This document shows, piece by piece, positions 1 through 5,990 of a stretch of 9,795 nucleotides of DNA (the stretch's first letter is position 1; every line of letters begins with the position of its first letter). The DNA comes from Desulfurococcales archaeon ex4484_204 (GTDB lineage Archaea; Thermoproteota; Thermoprotei_A; Sulfolobales; NBVN01). The stretch is from the NCBI GenBank assembly GCA_002255065.1, contig NJEF01000025.1, positions 1 through 9,795 on the forward strand, given 5' to 3'. Below the pieces are notes generated by a model that was not told where the DNA came from, ran no database searches, and was given only the letters and a program-made list of their open reading frames with translations. Made by a program: the position numbers and the translations under genes.

Positions 1-140
1 ATGTTGTATCCGCTAGGGAGTTTTAACACAATGATGTCCTCAGAGCTAAACTCTGTTGAGGGCAAAACTATACCCTCTATGACCTCGGAGCCCTTAATTA
101 CCCTAACTAAGTCACCGTGTTCTACCTCTTTAGGCAGCAC
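1..140 (-). CDS. gatD: Glutamyl-tRNA(Gln) amidotransferase subunit D, N-terminal part (cut by window edge)
   Basis: Only the first 46 codons are in the window; the gene runs off the left edge. The reading frame gives GDLVRVIKGSEVIEGIV, then LPSTEFSSED and IVLKLPSGYN. This matches the small N-terminal beta-barrel domain that precedes the asparaginase-like domain in archaeal GatD. GatD with GatE forms the archaeal amidotransferase that converts misacylated Glu-tRNA(Gln) to Gln-tRNA(Gln); GatD releases ammonia from an amide donor. The catalytic asparaginase residues lie outside the window and cannot be checked. The start is the GTG at 140-138, chosen because AGGAGG (155-150) stands 9 bases upstream and an in-frame TAA lies just beyond. 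It follows the eS30 gene in the same direction after 73 bases, and a possible TATA box in that gap suggests its own promoter. Confidence 0.85.
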   Translation of the reverse strand, partial: MLPKEVEHGDLVRVIKGSEVIEGIVLPSTEFSSEDIIVLKLPSGYN

Positions 141-149
141 ACCAGGGTG

Positions 150-155
150 CCTCCT
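150..155 (-). promoter_or_regulatory. Ribosome binding site of gatD
   Basis: AGGAGG on the minus strand, nine bases before the GTG at 140. It decides the choice of this GTG as the gatD start. Confidence 0.6.
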
Positions 156-173
156 AATTAGTCCAGGGGTTGA

Positions 174-182
174 GTAAATTTA
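174..182 (-). promoter_or_regulatory. Possible TATA box for gatD
   Basis: Minus-strand ATAAATTTA stands about 38 bases before the gatD GTG. Transcription starting about 25 bases downstream would leave a short leader that carries the AGGAGG site. This is inferred from position and base composition only. Confidence 0.35.
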
Positions 183-213
183 TCTGTACCTACGAAACAT
201 GTAGAGCGGCACG

Positions 214-402
214 CTACTTCTTTGGAACCGATGAGGGTGGGATAACCGTTGGTACGGGGAGACCTGCCTCCTTTCTCTTCCTTATCCAGAACTCCCTCCT
301 GTTCCTAACCCTTGGCGGCAGGTTCTTCCTAGGTCTAGGGGGTATTTTAGGGGTCTGGCTACGTACCTTACCTGCCTTCGTCATAGAGCCGTGGGTCGGC
401 AA
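214..402 (-). CDS. rps30e: Small ribosomal subunit protein eS30
   Basis: A 62-residue basic protein that opens with the family signature PTHGSMTKAGKVRSQTPK and continues with PPRPRKNLPPRVRNRREF. These are the hallmarks of archaeal/eukaryotic ribosomal protein S30e, a small-subunit protein whose flexible basic tail lies near the decoding region. The tail after about residue 40 (RKRKEAGLPVPTVIPPSSVPKK) is less conserved and is a little longer than in the shortest archaeal versions. The start is TTG at 402-400, giving the expected Pro-Thr-His N-terminus; AGGTG (412-408) lies five bases upstream. The gene is divergent from nop5 and sits 73 bases upstream of gatD. A plus-strand open frame over the same bases (170-460) is its shadow. 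Confidence 0.93.
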   Translation of the reverse strand: MPTHGSMTKAGKVRSQTPKIPPRPRKNLPPRVRNRREFWIRKRKEAGLPVPTVIPPSSVPKK

Positions 403-431
403 CTTAACACCTAGAGGTCACTTTATTAAGA

Positions 432-442
432 GGTTAATAAGC
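432..442 (-). promoter_or_regulatory. Possible TATA box for the eS30 gene
   Basis: Minus-strand GCTTATTAACC lies about 35 bases before the TTG start. The predicted transcript would start close to 412 and just include the AGGTG ribosome site. A second AT-rich stretch (430-421) lies too near the start to serve. Position-based inference. Confidence 0.35.
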
Positions 443-481
443 ATTTCATTAGCTGGGTAGATCCCTCCATACCAATACTAA

Positions 482-491
482 CTTATTTTAA
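482..491 (+). promoter_or_regulatory. TATA box for the nop5-fibrillarin operon
   Basis: CTTATTTTAA is centred about 26 bases before the nop5 start region (511-514). No ribosome binding site is seen between it and the gene, so the mRNA is probably leaderless. Confidence 0.5.
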
Positions 492-510
492 GGTTTGAAA
501 TCAGAATGTT

Positions 511-1740
511 TTGGTGTATGGCTTGAGGGTTACAGCGATAGATACAGTGATAGGGGCGTTCGCTGCTGACGAGAAGGGGGAAGTCATCGCTAAGGAGTTC
601 GTTACACCAGATCTAAACAAGCTTGTTGAGAGGTCCTTATTGATGGAGGAGGGAAACCCATCTGAGGAGTTTAAGAGGGTTATTGAGGCGGTAGCTGATG
701 TAGCTACTGAGGTGGTAGTGGAGGATGAGGTCCACGCTAAGTATGTAGCCTCTAAAGCCCTAAAATTTAAGGTTAGCCCGGGTAGTCAGGTGGTCCTTAG
801 GTTGAGGGAGCTAATACCTATGCTCGCTATTGAGGGGGGCTTCATAAGGGAGGTTAGTGAGTGGAGGGACTTCATCCACAGCCTGTCCATCCAGATAACT
901 AGGATGAAGCTTAGGAGGGTTGCTCAGAAGAGAGACCTACTCGCAATACAGGCTATTAGGGCGATCGATGATATCGATAAAACCCTGAACTTGTTTGCCG
1001 CCCGTTTAAGGGAGTGGTACAGCATTCACTTCCCTGAGCTAGACGATCTAGTAAGGGATCACATAACGTATGCGAGGATCGTTTCGGAGATAGGTGATAA
1101 GTCGAGGATAGGTAGGGATAGGTTAGTTAAGCTCGGGTTCAGTAGCTCAAAGGCTGAGAGGGTGGAGAGGGCAGCTAAGGAGAGTATAGGGGCTGAGCTA
1201 TCTGACTTCGATATAAGGCCTATGCAGACGCTTGCAGGTATAATGATCGAGTTAAACAGGCTCAGGGACTCTTTAACAGAGTACGTAGGTCAGGTAATGA
1301 AGGAGGTAGCACCTAACATCTCCGAGCTGGTAGGATCGCTTCTAGGTGCTAGGCTGTTAAGCCTCGCTGGAAGCCTTGAGAGTTTAGCTAAGCTACCGGC
1401 CAGCACCGTCCAAGTACTGGGTGCTGAGAAGGCCCTCTTTAGGGCTTTAAGGACTGGTGGTAGACCTCCGAAGCACGGCGTCATATTCCAGTTCCCTGAA
1501 ATACATAAATCACCTAGGTGGCAGAGGGGCAAGATCGCTAGAGCTCTCGCTACTAAGCTAGCAATAGCGGCTAAGGCCGACTTCTTCACTGGCAGGTTCA
1601 TAGCTGATAGGCTGAGGAAGGCGTTGATAGAGAGGATCGAGGAGGTTAAGAAGCTGTATGCAAGGCCGCCCCCCAAGAGGGAGGTTAGGAGGGAGCGCGT
1701 AAGACCTTCTAGGAGAAGGAGGAAGAAGGGGAGGAAGTAG
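511..1740 (+). CDS. nop5: Nop5 (Nop56/58-like), box C/D sRNP core scaffold
   Basis: A 409-residue protein with the three-part Nop5 layout. Residues 1-115 form the N-terminal domain that binds fibrillarin, about 120-235 the coiled coil used for dimerisation, and about 255-375 the NOP domain that grips L7Ae-bound K-turn RNA. The NOP signature is plain: PNISELVGSLLGARLLSLAG (268-287), LPASTVQVLGAEKALFRAL (295-313) and PPKHGVIFQFP (319-329). A lysine/arginine-rich tail (386-409) ends the protein, as usual in archaeal homologues. Nop5 bridges fibrillarin to box C/D guide RNAs for 2'-O-methylation of rRNA and tRNA. The first start is TTG at 511, but GTG at 514 or TTG at 523 are possible; a TATA box 26 bases before 511-514 fits a leaderless start at either of the first two. 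It is followed by the fibrillarin gene after 42 bases, the classic archaeal pair. Confidence 0.96.
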   Translation: MVYGLRVTAIDTVIGAFAADEKGEVIAKEFVTPDLNKLVERSLLMEEGNPSEEFKRVIEAVADVATEVVVEDEVHAKYVASKALKFKVSPGSQVVLRLRELIPMLAIEGGFIREVSEWRDFIHSLSIQITRMKLRRVAQKRDLLAIQAIRAIDDIDKTLNLFAARLREWYSIHFPELDDLVRDHITYARIVSEIGDKSRIGRDRLVKLGFSSSKAERVERAAKESIGAELSDFDIRPMQTLAGIMIELNRLRDSLTEYVGQVMKEVAPNISELVGSLLGARLLSLAGSLESLAKLPASTVQVLGAEKALFRALRTGGRPPKHGVIFQFPEIHKSPRWQRGKIARALATKLAIAAKADFFTGRFIADRLRKALIERIEEVKKLYARPPPKREVRRERVRPSRRRRKKGRK

Positions 1741-1770
1741 CATCCTAATTAACTTTCTTACAATTAAGAA

Positions 1771-1777
1771 GGAGGTG
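1771..1777 (+). promoter_or_regulatory. Strong ribosome binding site of the fibrillarin gene
   Basis: GGAGGTG, five bases before ATG 1783. It favours this ATG over the in-frame TTG at 1780, which would be only two bases away. The site indicates translation as an internal operon gene. Confidence 0.7.
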
Positions 1778-1782
1778 GTTTG

Positions 1783-2487
1783 ATGGCGGAGGTAGTTAGG
1801 GTTGAGGAACACCCTACGTATACGGGTGTCTACGTGGTTGAGCTAGAGGACGGTAGCACGAGGTTGGCAACCAGGAATTTAGCTCCTGGCAGGAGGGTTT
1901 ACGGTGAATGGCTATTCAGGGTTGGTAGCGATGAGTATAGGGAGTGGAATGCCTATAGAAGTAAGCTAGCAGCAGCTCTGTTAAAGGGGATTAAGGAGCT
2001 CGTAATTAAGGAAGGGTGTAGGGTTCTCTACCTAGGTGCTGGTAGCGGTACAACACCTAGCCATGTGTCCGACCTAGTGGGGGCAAATGGTTTAGTGTAC
2101 GCCGTAGAGTTCGCTCCCCGCGTTATGAGGGAGTTAATAACGGTTGCAGAGCATAGGAGTAATTTAATCCCTGTGCTCGCCGACGCTAGGTTCCCGCAGC
2201 GCTATGCACACATAGTCGATGTAGCCGACATAATTTACGCCGACGTTGCACAGCCGGAGCAGGCAGCGCTAGTGAATGTTAACGCTAGGCAGTTCTTAAA
2301 GGACGGCGGCTACCTGTACCTAGCTATTAAGGCTAGGAGCATAGACGTTACTAAGGAACCCAATGTTGTGTATAAGAGGGAGATAGATACGTTAAAGAGC
2401 GGCGGCTTTGAGATGATAGATGTGGTTCACCTAGACCCCTTCGATAAAGATCATGCAATGGTCTTAGCTCAGTACAGCGGGAGGTAG
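1783..2487 (+). CDS. flpA: Fibrillarin-like rRNA/tRNA 2'-O-methyltransferase
   Basis: A 234-residue class I SAM-dependent methyltransferase. VLYLGAGSGTTPSHVSD (81-97) is the fibrillarin SAM-binding motif I, followed by VYAVEFAPRVMREL (105-118) and VLADARFP (131-138). The Lys-Asp-Lys-His tetrad expected for 2'-O-methyltransferases can be assigned to K61, D134, K183 and H224 (KDHAMV). The N-terminal beta region with TRNLAPGRRVYGE (29-42) is the archaeal fibrillarin extension that contacts Nop5. Within the box C/D RNP it methylates the ribose of rRNA and tRNA nucleotides chosen by guide RNAs. The start is ATG 1783, set by GGAGGTG five bases upstream. It lies 42 bases after nop5 and is probably co-transcribed with it. 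Confidence 0.97.
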   Translation: MAEVVRVEEHPTYTGVYVVELEDGSTRLATRNLAPGRRVYGEWLFRVGSDEYREWNAYRSKLAAALLKGIKELVIKEGCRVLYLGAGSGTTPSHVSDLVGANGLVYAVEFAPRVMRELITVAEHRSNLIPVLADARFPQRYAHIVDVADIIYADVAQPEQAALVNVNARQFLKDGGYLYLAIKARSIDVTKEPNVVYKREIDTLKSGGFEMIDVVHLDPFDKDHAMVLAQYSGR

Positions 2488-2506
2488 TTAAGGAGTAAGG
2501 ATTACT

Positions 2507-2517
2507 AATTTTAAAAA
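2507..2517 (+). promoter_or_regulatory. TATA box for the HTH regulator-THEP1 pair
   Basis: AATTTTAAAAA is centred about 30 bases before ATG 2543. No ribosome site precedes the gene beyond a weak GGT, so the transcript is probably leaderless or nearly so. The T-rich start of this stretch could also help end the nop5-fibrillarin transcript. Confidence 0.5.
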
Positions 2518-2542
2518 CCTTAGAAAAAGTATTAATAGTGGT

Positions 2543-3517
2543 ATGTCGCTTAGATCCTCAAGTACTGATGATAGGAGGAAGGAGCTAAGGATACTTACGG
2601 ATAGGGTGAGGAGCACCTTAGAGTTAGCTAATAGAAGATACACTGTTATACAGTACCCAACGAAGTATAAGGAGCGCTCAATAGATCTCATAGCTATTAA
2701 TAGGAGTAGGGAGAATGTAGTAATAAGGATAAGGAAGACACCTACGCTAAGCCGCGATGAGGTGAGGGATTTAATTAAAGCCTCAATGGCCTTTGACGCT
2801 GTTCCCATGATAGTGAGCTGCGATAGAGGGCTCTACGATAACATAGTGTATGAGAGAGAGGGGGTCTTTATTCTCAATGACAGGACTCTTGAGAACATGT
2901 ACCTAAGGCCTAATGAGTTAGTGGTATTCTATAAGAGGGGGGAGCTCTTTATCCCTGTTAACAGGGAGAACCTTATAAGGGCTAGGTCGGGAAGGACTAT
3001 GTCCTTAGGCGAGGTTGCGTACTTTACTGGTATATCGAGAAGAACGCTGTTTAGCTATGAGAAGGAAGGCGGCTTAGTAACTATTGAGACTGCGGAAAGA
3101 CTTGTCGAGGTTCTAGGCAGTGATGTCATTGAAACAGTTAATCTAAAGTTAATGAAGAAGGAGTTTAAGAGAAGGGTAGCGGAAGCTCCCTCAGTTGAGC
3201 ACGAGAAGGAGCCCGTTATAACGAAGGACATTCTAGGCGAGGGTGAGGTGTATGTACTTAAGAAGTCAGCGCCTGATTACCTAGTTAAAAGAACTGGCAG
3301 CGAGGTGGATATAATCGTTGATGCTTTAACTAATGTTAAGCTCTCCATAAGGGACATAGTTAAGAAGACCATAGAGTCCTTAAAGATATCAGAGCTTAGC
3401 AGAGGGGATGTTGAGGTAATAGTTGATAAGGGTAGGGAGGGAGTTGTTAAGGATGAGCTATCGTCCTACATTGACCTAAATAGGCTAGACATAGTTGCAG
3501 CTAAGAGGATGACGTAA
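2543..3517 (+). CDS. Archaeal HTH (Cro/C1-type) transcriptional regulator, COG1395 type
   Basis: A 324-residue protein with three visible parts. Residues about 12-135 form an alpha/beta domain. SIDLIAI (46-52), VVIRIRKTP (59-67) and the helix and strand DLIKASMAFDAVPMIVS (76-92) recall the restriction-endonuclease-like (PD-(D/E)xK) fold, but the usual Glu is replaced by Arg (R62/R64), so nuclease activity is unlikely. Residues about 153-192 are a helix-turn-helix of the Cro/C1 class (LGEVAYFTGISRRTLFSYEK). Residues about 233-324 form a second alpha/beta domain. The layout matches the archaeal 'putative HTH-type transcriptional regulatory protein' family, whose targets are largely unknown. It has its own TATA box and its stop codon overlaps the next gene (TAATG), so the two are almost certainly co-translated. 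Family assignment is from recall of the architecture; no regulatory target can be read from the sequence. Confidence 0.8.
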   Translation: MSLRSSSTDDRRKELRILTDRVRSTLELANRRYTVIQYPTKYKERSIDLIAINRSRENVVIRIRKTPTLSRDEVRDLIKASMAFDAVPMIVSCDRGLYDNIVYEREGVFILNDRTLENMYLRPNELVVFYKRGELFIPVNRENLIRARSGRTMSLGEVAYFTGISRRTLFSYEKEGGLVTIETAERLVEVLGSDVIETVNLKLMKKEFKRRVAEAPSVEHEKEPVITKDILGEGEVYVLKKSAPDYLVKRTGSEVDIIVDALTNVKLSIRDIVKKTIESLKISELSRGDVEVIVDKGREGVVKDELSSYIDLNRLDIVAAKRMT

Positions 3518-4059
3518 TGAGGGTAATTAGCGATGCTAAAGTCATTATAACAGGGAGGCCTGGTGTGGGGAAGACCACGGTATTTACCAAGGTGGTTTTA
3601 GCGCTTAAGGATAGAGGGTTAAGGGTATACGGCTTTATGTGTCCTGAGGTTAGGAGGGGGGGTGCCAGGATAGGTTTCGACATTATTGATATAGCTACGG
3701 GAAGGAGGGGGGTTCTTTCAAGGTTATGCAGCATTGCCAGCTCTAAGGTTAGGGTGGGCAGGTATTGTGTGAATGAATACGATGCGGTGAGGATAGGCGT
3801 GCAGGCTTTACTAAAGGGTTTAAGCTACGCCGATGTTATTGCTGTTGATGAGGTAGGCCCTATGGAGCTTAAGGTTGATAGGTTAAGGAGCGCGATCTAC
3901 ACTGTGCTAAGGTCCAGTAAACCCGTTCTCGCAGTCGTACATAGGTCTATAGTGAGTGGGTTGTCTAAGGAGATCTCAGCCGCTACCTTCTGGGTTAACG
4001 AGGTAAATAGAAACTCTATATCTAGTAGTATACTAAAGCACCTCATAGAGCATCCATGA
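3517..4059 (+). CDS. THEP1-family nucleoside-triphosphatase
   Basis: A 180-residue P-loop NTPase. The Walker A motif GRPGVGKTT covers residues 13-21 and the Walker B strand VIAVDEVGPMEL covers 107-118. The family stretches GFMCPEVRRGGARIGFDIID (39-58) and VVHRS (140-144) are also present. This set is diagnostic of the archaeal/bacterial THEP1 family (also human NTPCR), slow NTPases that hydrolyse ATP, GTP and other NTPs. Their cellular role is not settled. The length is normal for the family. The start ATG 3517 overlaps the TAA of the upstream regulator by one base (TAATG), which implies translational coupling; no separate promoter is seen. An 80-base gap with TATA-like elements separates it from the TFE-beta gene. 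Confidence 0.9.
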   Translation: MRVISDAKVIITGRPGVGKTTVFTKVVLALKDRGLRVYGFMCPEVRRGGARIGFDIIDIATGRRGVLSRLCSIASSKVRVGRYCVNEYDAVRIGVQALLKGLSYADVIAVDEVGPMELKVDRLRSAIYTVLRSSKPVLAVVHRSIVSGLSKEISAATFWVNEVNRNSISSSILKHLIEHP

Positions 4060-4085
4060 AGGGGTCTCTTTATACGGTATAACTA

Positions 4086-4096
4086 ACCTATATTAG
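4086..4096 (+). promoter_or_regulatory. Possible TATA box for TFE-beta
   Basis: ACCTATATTAG is centred about 49 bases before ATG 4140, leaving a leader of roughly 20 bases that would carry AAGGTG. Another AT-rich element (TATACGGTATAAC, 4071-4083) lies further up. Position-based inference. Confidence 0.35.
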
Positions 4097-4124
4097 CTCT
4101 GTTCCGGTATAGAATATTGAGATT

Positions 4125-4130
4125 AAGGTG
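4125..4130 (+). promoter_or_regulatory. Ribosome binding site of TFE-beta
   Basis: AAGGTG, nine bases before ATG 4140. It supports this start for a very short protein. Confidence 0.5.
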
Positions 4131-4139
4131 TGTTAAGCA

Positions 4140-4511
4140 ATGGAGTTAACAGCTCTTGAAGGTAGGATCCTCGGGATAGTAAAGGAGAAGACGAGGAGTG
4201 AGGGAGGGGTGATCCAAAGCGTCTTGTGGGGTGTTTTAGGAGTAGATAATAGGGAGGGAACTAAGGCTGTCTTAAGTTTAGTGAGGAAGGGCCTTATAAA
4301 GAGGGAGCCTATAGTGTTTAAAGGCAGGAGGACCTACAAACTCCTCTACAGCCCTAGAACTATTAATAAGGTGGAGATAATTGTAAGCCTTAACCCTGTA
4401 ATGAATATACCATGCTTCTACTGTAAGGAGCTGCAGAGGTGTGGCTCAGGAGGGTACTTCAATCCATATAAGTGCATACTGCTTTCAAGATACATTAGAG
4501 GGCTTAGCTAG
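4140..4511 (+). CDS. tfeB: TFE-beta (RPC34/RPC39-like) transcription initiation factor subunit
   Basis: A 123-residue protein. Residues 1-70 form a winged helix (helices around LEGRILGIVKEKT and KAVLSLVRKGLIKREP, then a wing RRTYKLLYS). Residues 88-120 hold four cysteines, C92, C95, C101 and C112, spaced CX2CX5CX10C. From memory this is the same spacing as the [4Fe-4S] motif at the C-terminus of human RPC39 and of crenarchaeal TFE-beta, including the aromatic/hydrophobic residues after the last Cys. TFE-beta pairs with TFE-alpha and helps RNA polymerase open the promoter together with TBP and TFB. The gene is easily overlooked or called hypothetical because of its size. Its last 27 bases overlap, tail to tail, the end of trm1. 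No TFE-alpha gene is in the window. The family assignment rests on architecture and cysteine spacing; a database comparison was not possible. Confidence 0.82.
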   Translation: MELTALEGRILGIVKEKTRSEGGVIQSVLWGVLGVDNREGTKAVLSLVRKGLIKREPIVFKGRRTYKLLYSPRTINKVEIIVSLNPVMNIPCFYCKELQRCGSGGYFNPYKCILLSRYIRGLS

Positions 4512-5714
4512 GGATCTTATGCATCTAATGAAGTCTAGCCAGCCTGCGTTAGTTCTTATATAGGTGCTGTTTAGATGGCTCTTTGAAGCGCTATAGCCAA
4601 AAGCCCTAATGCACTCGATAACGCTATCCCTCTTAGGTACATTAACACCCTGAGCCCTCGACGCGCTCACTATGTTAAACGTGTTTGGGGCGTTAACCTC
4701 CTCTCTTAAGGTACTTAATAACTTACTTATGTCTTTAGAGGTCTGCAGGTACCCGTATCTCGACCTAACCAGATCTAGCATTTTATCTATGAAATCCCTC
4801 TGCCCTATGCTTGACACCCATATAGGCCCTATAATTAATAGCTGTTTATTGCATGTGGGGCACCGAAAACTACCCGTCTTAAGGGGGAACTCGCTTAAGG
4901 TGAACGTAGCCCTGTAACCGCATGAATTACAGTACGTAATAAAGCCCAGCTGCTTCAACTTCATTTCCTCAGCTTTCCTAGCCCCCTTATCAACTTTAAT
5001 GAACACCCTATAATAGTGACCCCTAAGGAATGAGATGTATGGGGTAATGTATCTCTCTAGCTCTGCAGCCTTCCTAGCAATGTAACCTAGTAGAACCCTT
5101 AAACCGGTGTCGAGGTACGTATCAGTTTTAGTAAGTAAGACATCGTACTTCCTGCCCCCAGCCCTCCACCTAGCTCCGGAAAGTGGAGCAATATCTGTTG
5201 CCGTATAGCCAATGAAGCCCCCTCTACGAACTGCTAGGAGCGATGACCTAACATAGGGGCCTGGAGACCCGTAGGGGTCTACGTCTATAAGCGTTATCTT
5301 TAACCTCTCCTTTAGCTTAAGCTTATAGAGGAGGGTATTAGCATCTTCATTCCTAACAATAACACGTGCTTCTAGGGAGTTTAGCTTAACATTCCTGTTA
5401 ATCAAGTTAACAGCTTTGGGGTCTATGTCGTTAGCAATACACTTACCTACCGAGCTAACCTCCAGGCAGTACCTAATTGCTCTAACACCCGTGCCTGCAA
5501 GGGCGTCAACAACGAAAGCATCCCTTACTCCATAAGCTTTTAGAGCAGCTTCTAATGATAGGATGCTCACATCCCTGTTAAACGTCATCAACGGGTTATA
5601 GAATACTGGCGCCCACGAGGGTTCATAAACTCCGTTAGTCCTAGTATACATTTTAGGGTTAGGAACGTAAAGCTTTGCCTTACCTTCAATAGTAAGTATT
5701 AGGGTCTTCTCCAT
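4485..5714 (-). CDS. trm1: tRNA (guanine(26)-N2)-dimethyltransferase Trm1
   Basis: A 409-residue SAM-dependent enzyme that dimethylates N2 of G26 in tRNA. The N-terminus has EGKAKLYVP (10-18) and VFYNPLMTFNRD (37-48). The Rossmann fold shows VVDALAGTGVRAIRY (68-82), NDIDP (95-99) and the family motif IDVDPYGSPGPYV (143-155). GYTATDIAPLSG (169-180) follows. The C-terminal domain carries a zinc ribbon with C262, C265, C285 and C288. Length and order are normal for archaeal Trm1. Its usual middle motif (PLCG...AC.RKYG) is altered here to PLSG...AGGRKYD, with cysteines lost, but the SAM and Asp-Pro motifs are intact, so it is probably active. ATG 5714 is the first start after a 276-base region without a protein gene. 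The 3' end overlaps that of TFE-beta. No convincing TATA box lies directly upstream. Confidence 0.95.
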   Translation of the reverse strand: MEKTLILTIEGKAKLYVPNPKMYTRTNGVYEPSWAPVFYNPLMTFNRDVSILSLEAALKAYGVRDAFVVDALAGTGVRAIRYCLEVSSVGKCIANDIDPKAVNLINRNVKLNSLEARVIVRNEDANTLLYKLKLKERLKITLIDVDPYGSPGPYVRSSLLAVRRGGFIGYTATDIAPLSGARWRAGGRKYDVLLTKTDTYLDTGLRVLLGYIARKAAELERYITPYISFLRGHYYRVFIKVDKGARKAEEMKLKQLGFITYCNSCGYRATFTLSEFPLKTGSFRCPTCNKQLLIIGPIWVSSIGQRDFIDKMLDLVRSRYGYLQTSKDISKLLSTLREEVNAPNTFNIVSASRAQGVNVPKRDSVIECIRAFGYSASKSHLNSTYIRTNAGWLDFIRCIRSLAKPSNVS

Positions 5715-5787
5715 CGTGCTACTAATCTATTAAGGAGTAATAGGTCTTTTACCGCTTCCTCTAACCGTATCGCTCTATGGTTTGTTT

Positions 5788-5895
5788 CATTGTGATCGGT
5801 CTTTACTGGTTCCGCCTCACTTCATGGGTCATGGATGGCTGTTGAGGCCAGCGGAACTCTAGGCCGGTCACGCAGGGCTTAGAGAGCAACCCCCA
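5788..5895 (-). ncRNA. Candidate structured guide-like RNA, possibly H/ACA type
   Basis: A GC-rich island in an otherwise AT-rich gap between tfb and trm1 folds into one long hairpin. The outer stem pairs 5792-5801 with 5862-5871, the middle stem 5809-5815 with 5851-5857 (seven perfect pairs), and the inner stem 5816-5819 with 5843-5846. The two outer stems are separated by an internal loop (5802-5808 against 5858-5861). On the minus strand the internal loop resembles a pseudouridylation pocket. An ACA (5793-5791) lies exactly 15 bases after the middle stem, the spacing known for H/ACA RNAs. A minus-strand TATA-like box stands about 25 bases before 5895. Against this, the outer stem has two C-A mismatches on the minus strand but G-U pairs on the plus strand, so the plus strand folds better and the true strand is open. 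The apical K-loop (UGA...AUGA, about 5832-5822) is only approximate. Confidence 0.38.
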
Positions 5896-5913
5896 TCACC
5901 CCAGGGTATTAAG

Positions 5914-5923
5914 TAAGATATAA
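5914..5923 (-). promoter_or_regulatory. TATA-like box upstream of the candidate RNA and trm1
   Basis: Minus-strand TTATATCTTA lies after the end of tfb and about 25 bases before the GC-rich island. It is nearly 200 bases from trm1, too far to be a usual promoter for that gene alone, which is an argument for a transcribed RNA in between. Confidence 0.4.
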
Positions 5924-5936
5924 CTACAACCACTAC

Positions 5937-5950
5937 AGAAAAACACGAAA
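5937..5950 (-). terminator. Possible T-rich terminator of gar1-tfb
   Basis: On the minus strand the bases read TTTCGTGTTTTTCT about 40 bases after the tfb stop. Archaeal terminators are often such short T-rich runs without a hairpin. Weak, composition-based evidence. Confidence 0.3.
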
Positions 5951-5990
5951 CAGCATAGAAAGCTACAACTTATCGTTCCTACCCCTCTAC

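Noticed and set aside
36..60. Hairpin with CAGAG/CTCTG arms near the left edge
   Set aside because: Falls in the gatD coding sequence over conserved residues (TEFSSED), so it is more simply explained by codons.
170..460. Plus-strand open frame of 96 codons
   Set aside because: It lies antisense across the eS30 gene, whose signature is unmistakable, and its own translation resembles no known family.
1290..1812. Two minus-strand open frames opposite the end of nop5
   Set aside because: They mirror the conserved NOP domain and the basic tail; there is no ribosome site and no family resemblance.
2488..2808. Minus-strand open frame rich in Leu/Ile/Ser, resembling a membrane protein
   Set aside because: Antisense to the start of the HTH regulator; the hydrophobicity is what the opposite strand of Arg/Glu/Asp/Lys codons gives.
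5788..5895. tRNA, 5S rRNA, SRP RNA or RNase P RNA as identity of the GC-rich island
   Set aside because: No A/B box pair or acceptor stem for tRNA, and none of the conserved 5S, SRP helix 8 or RNase P core sequences were found.
5715..5990. Short open frames in the tfb-trm1 gap
   Set aside because: All are interrupted within about 15 codons in the GC-rich part; no protein gene is supported.
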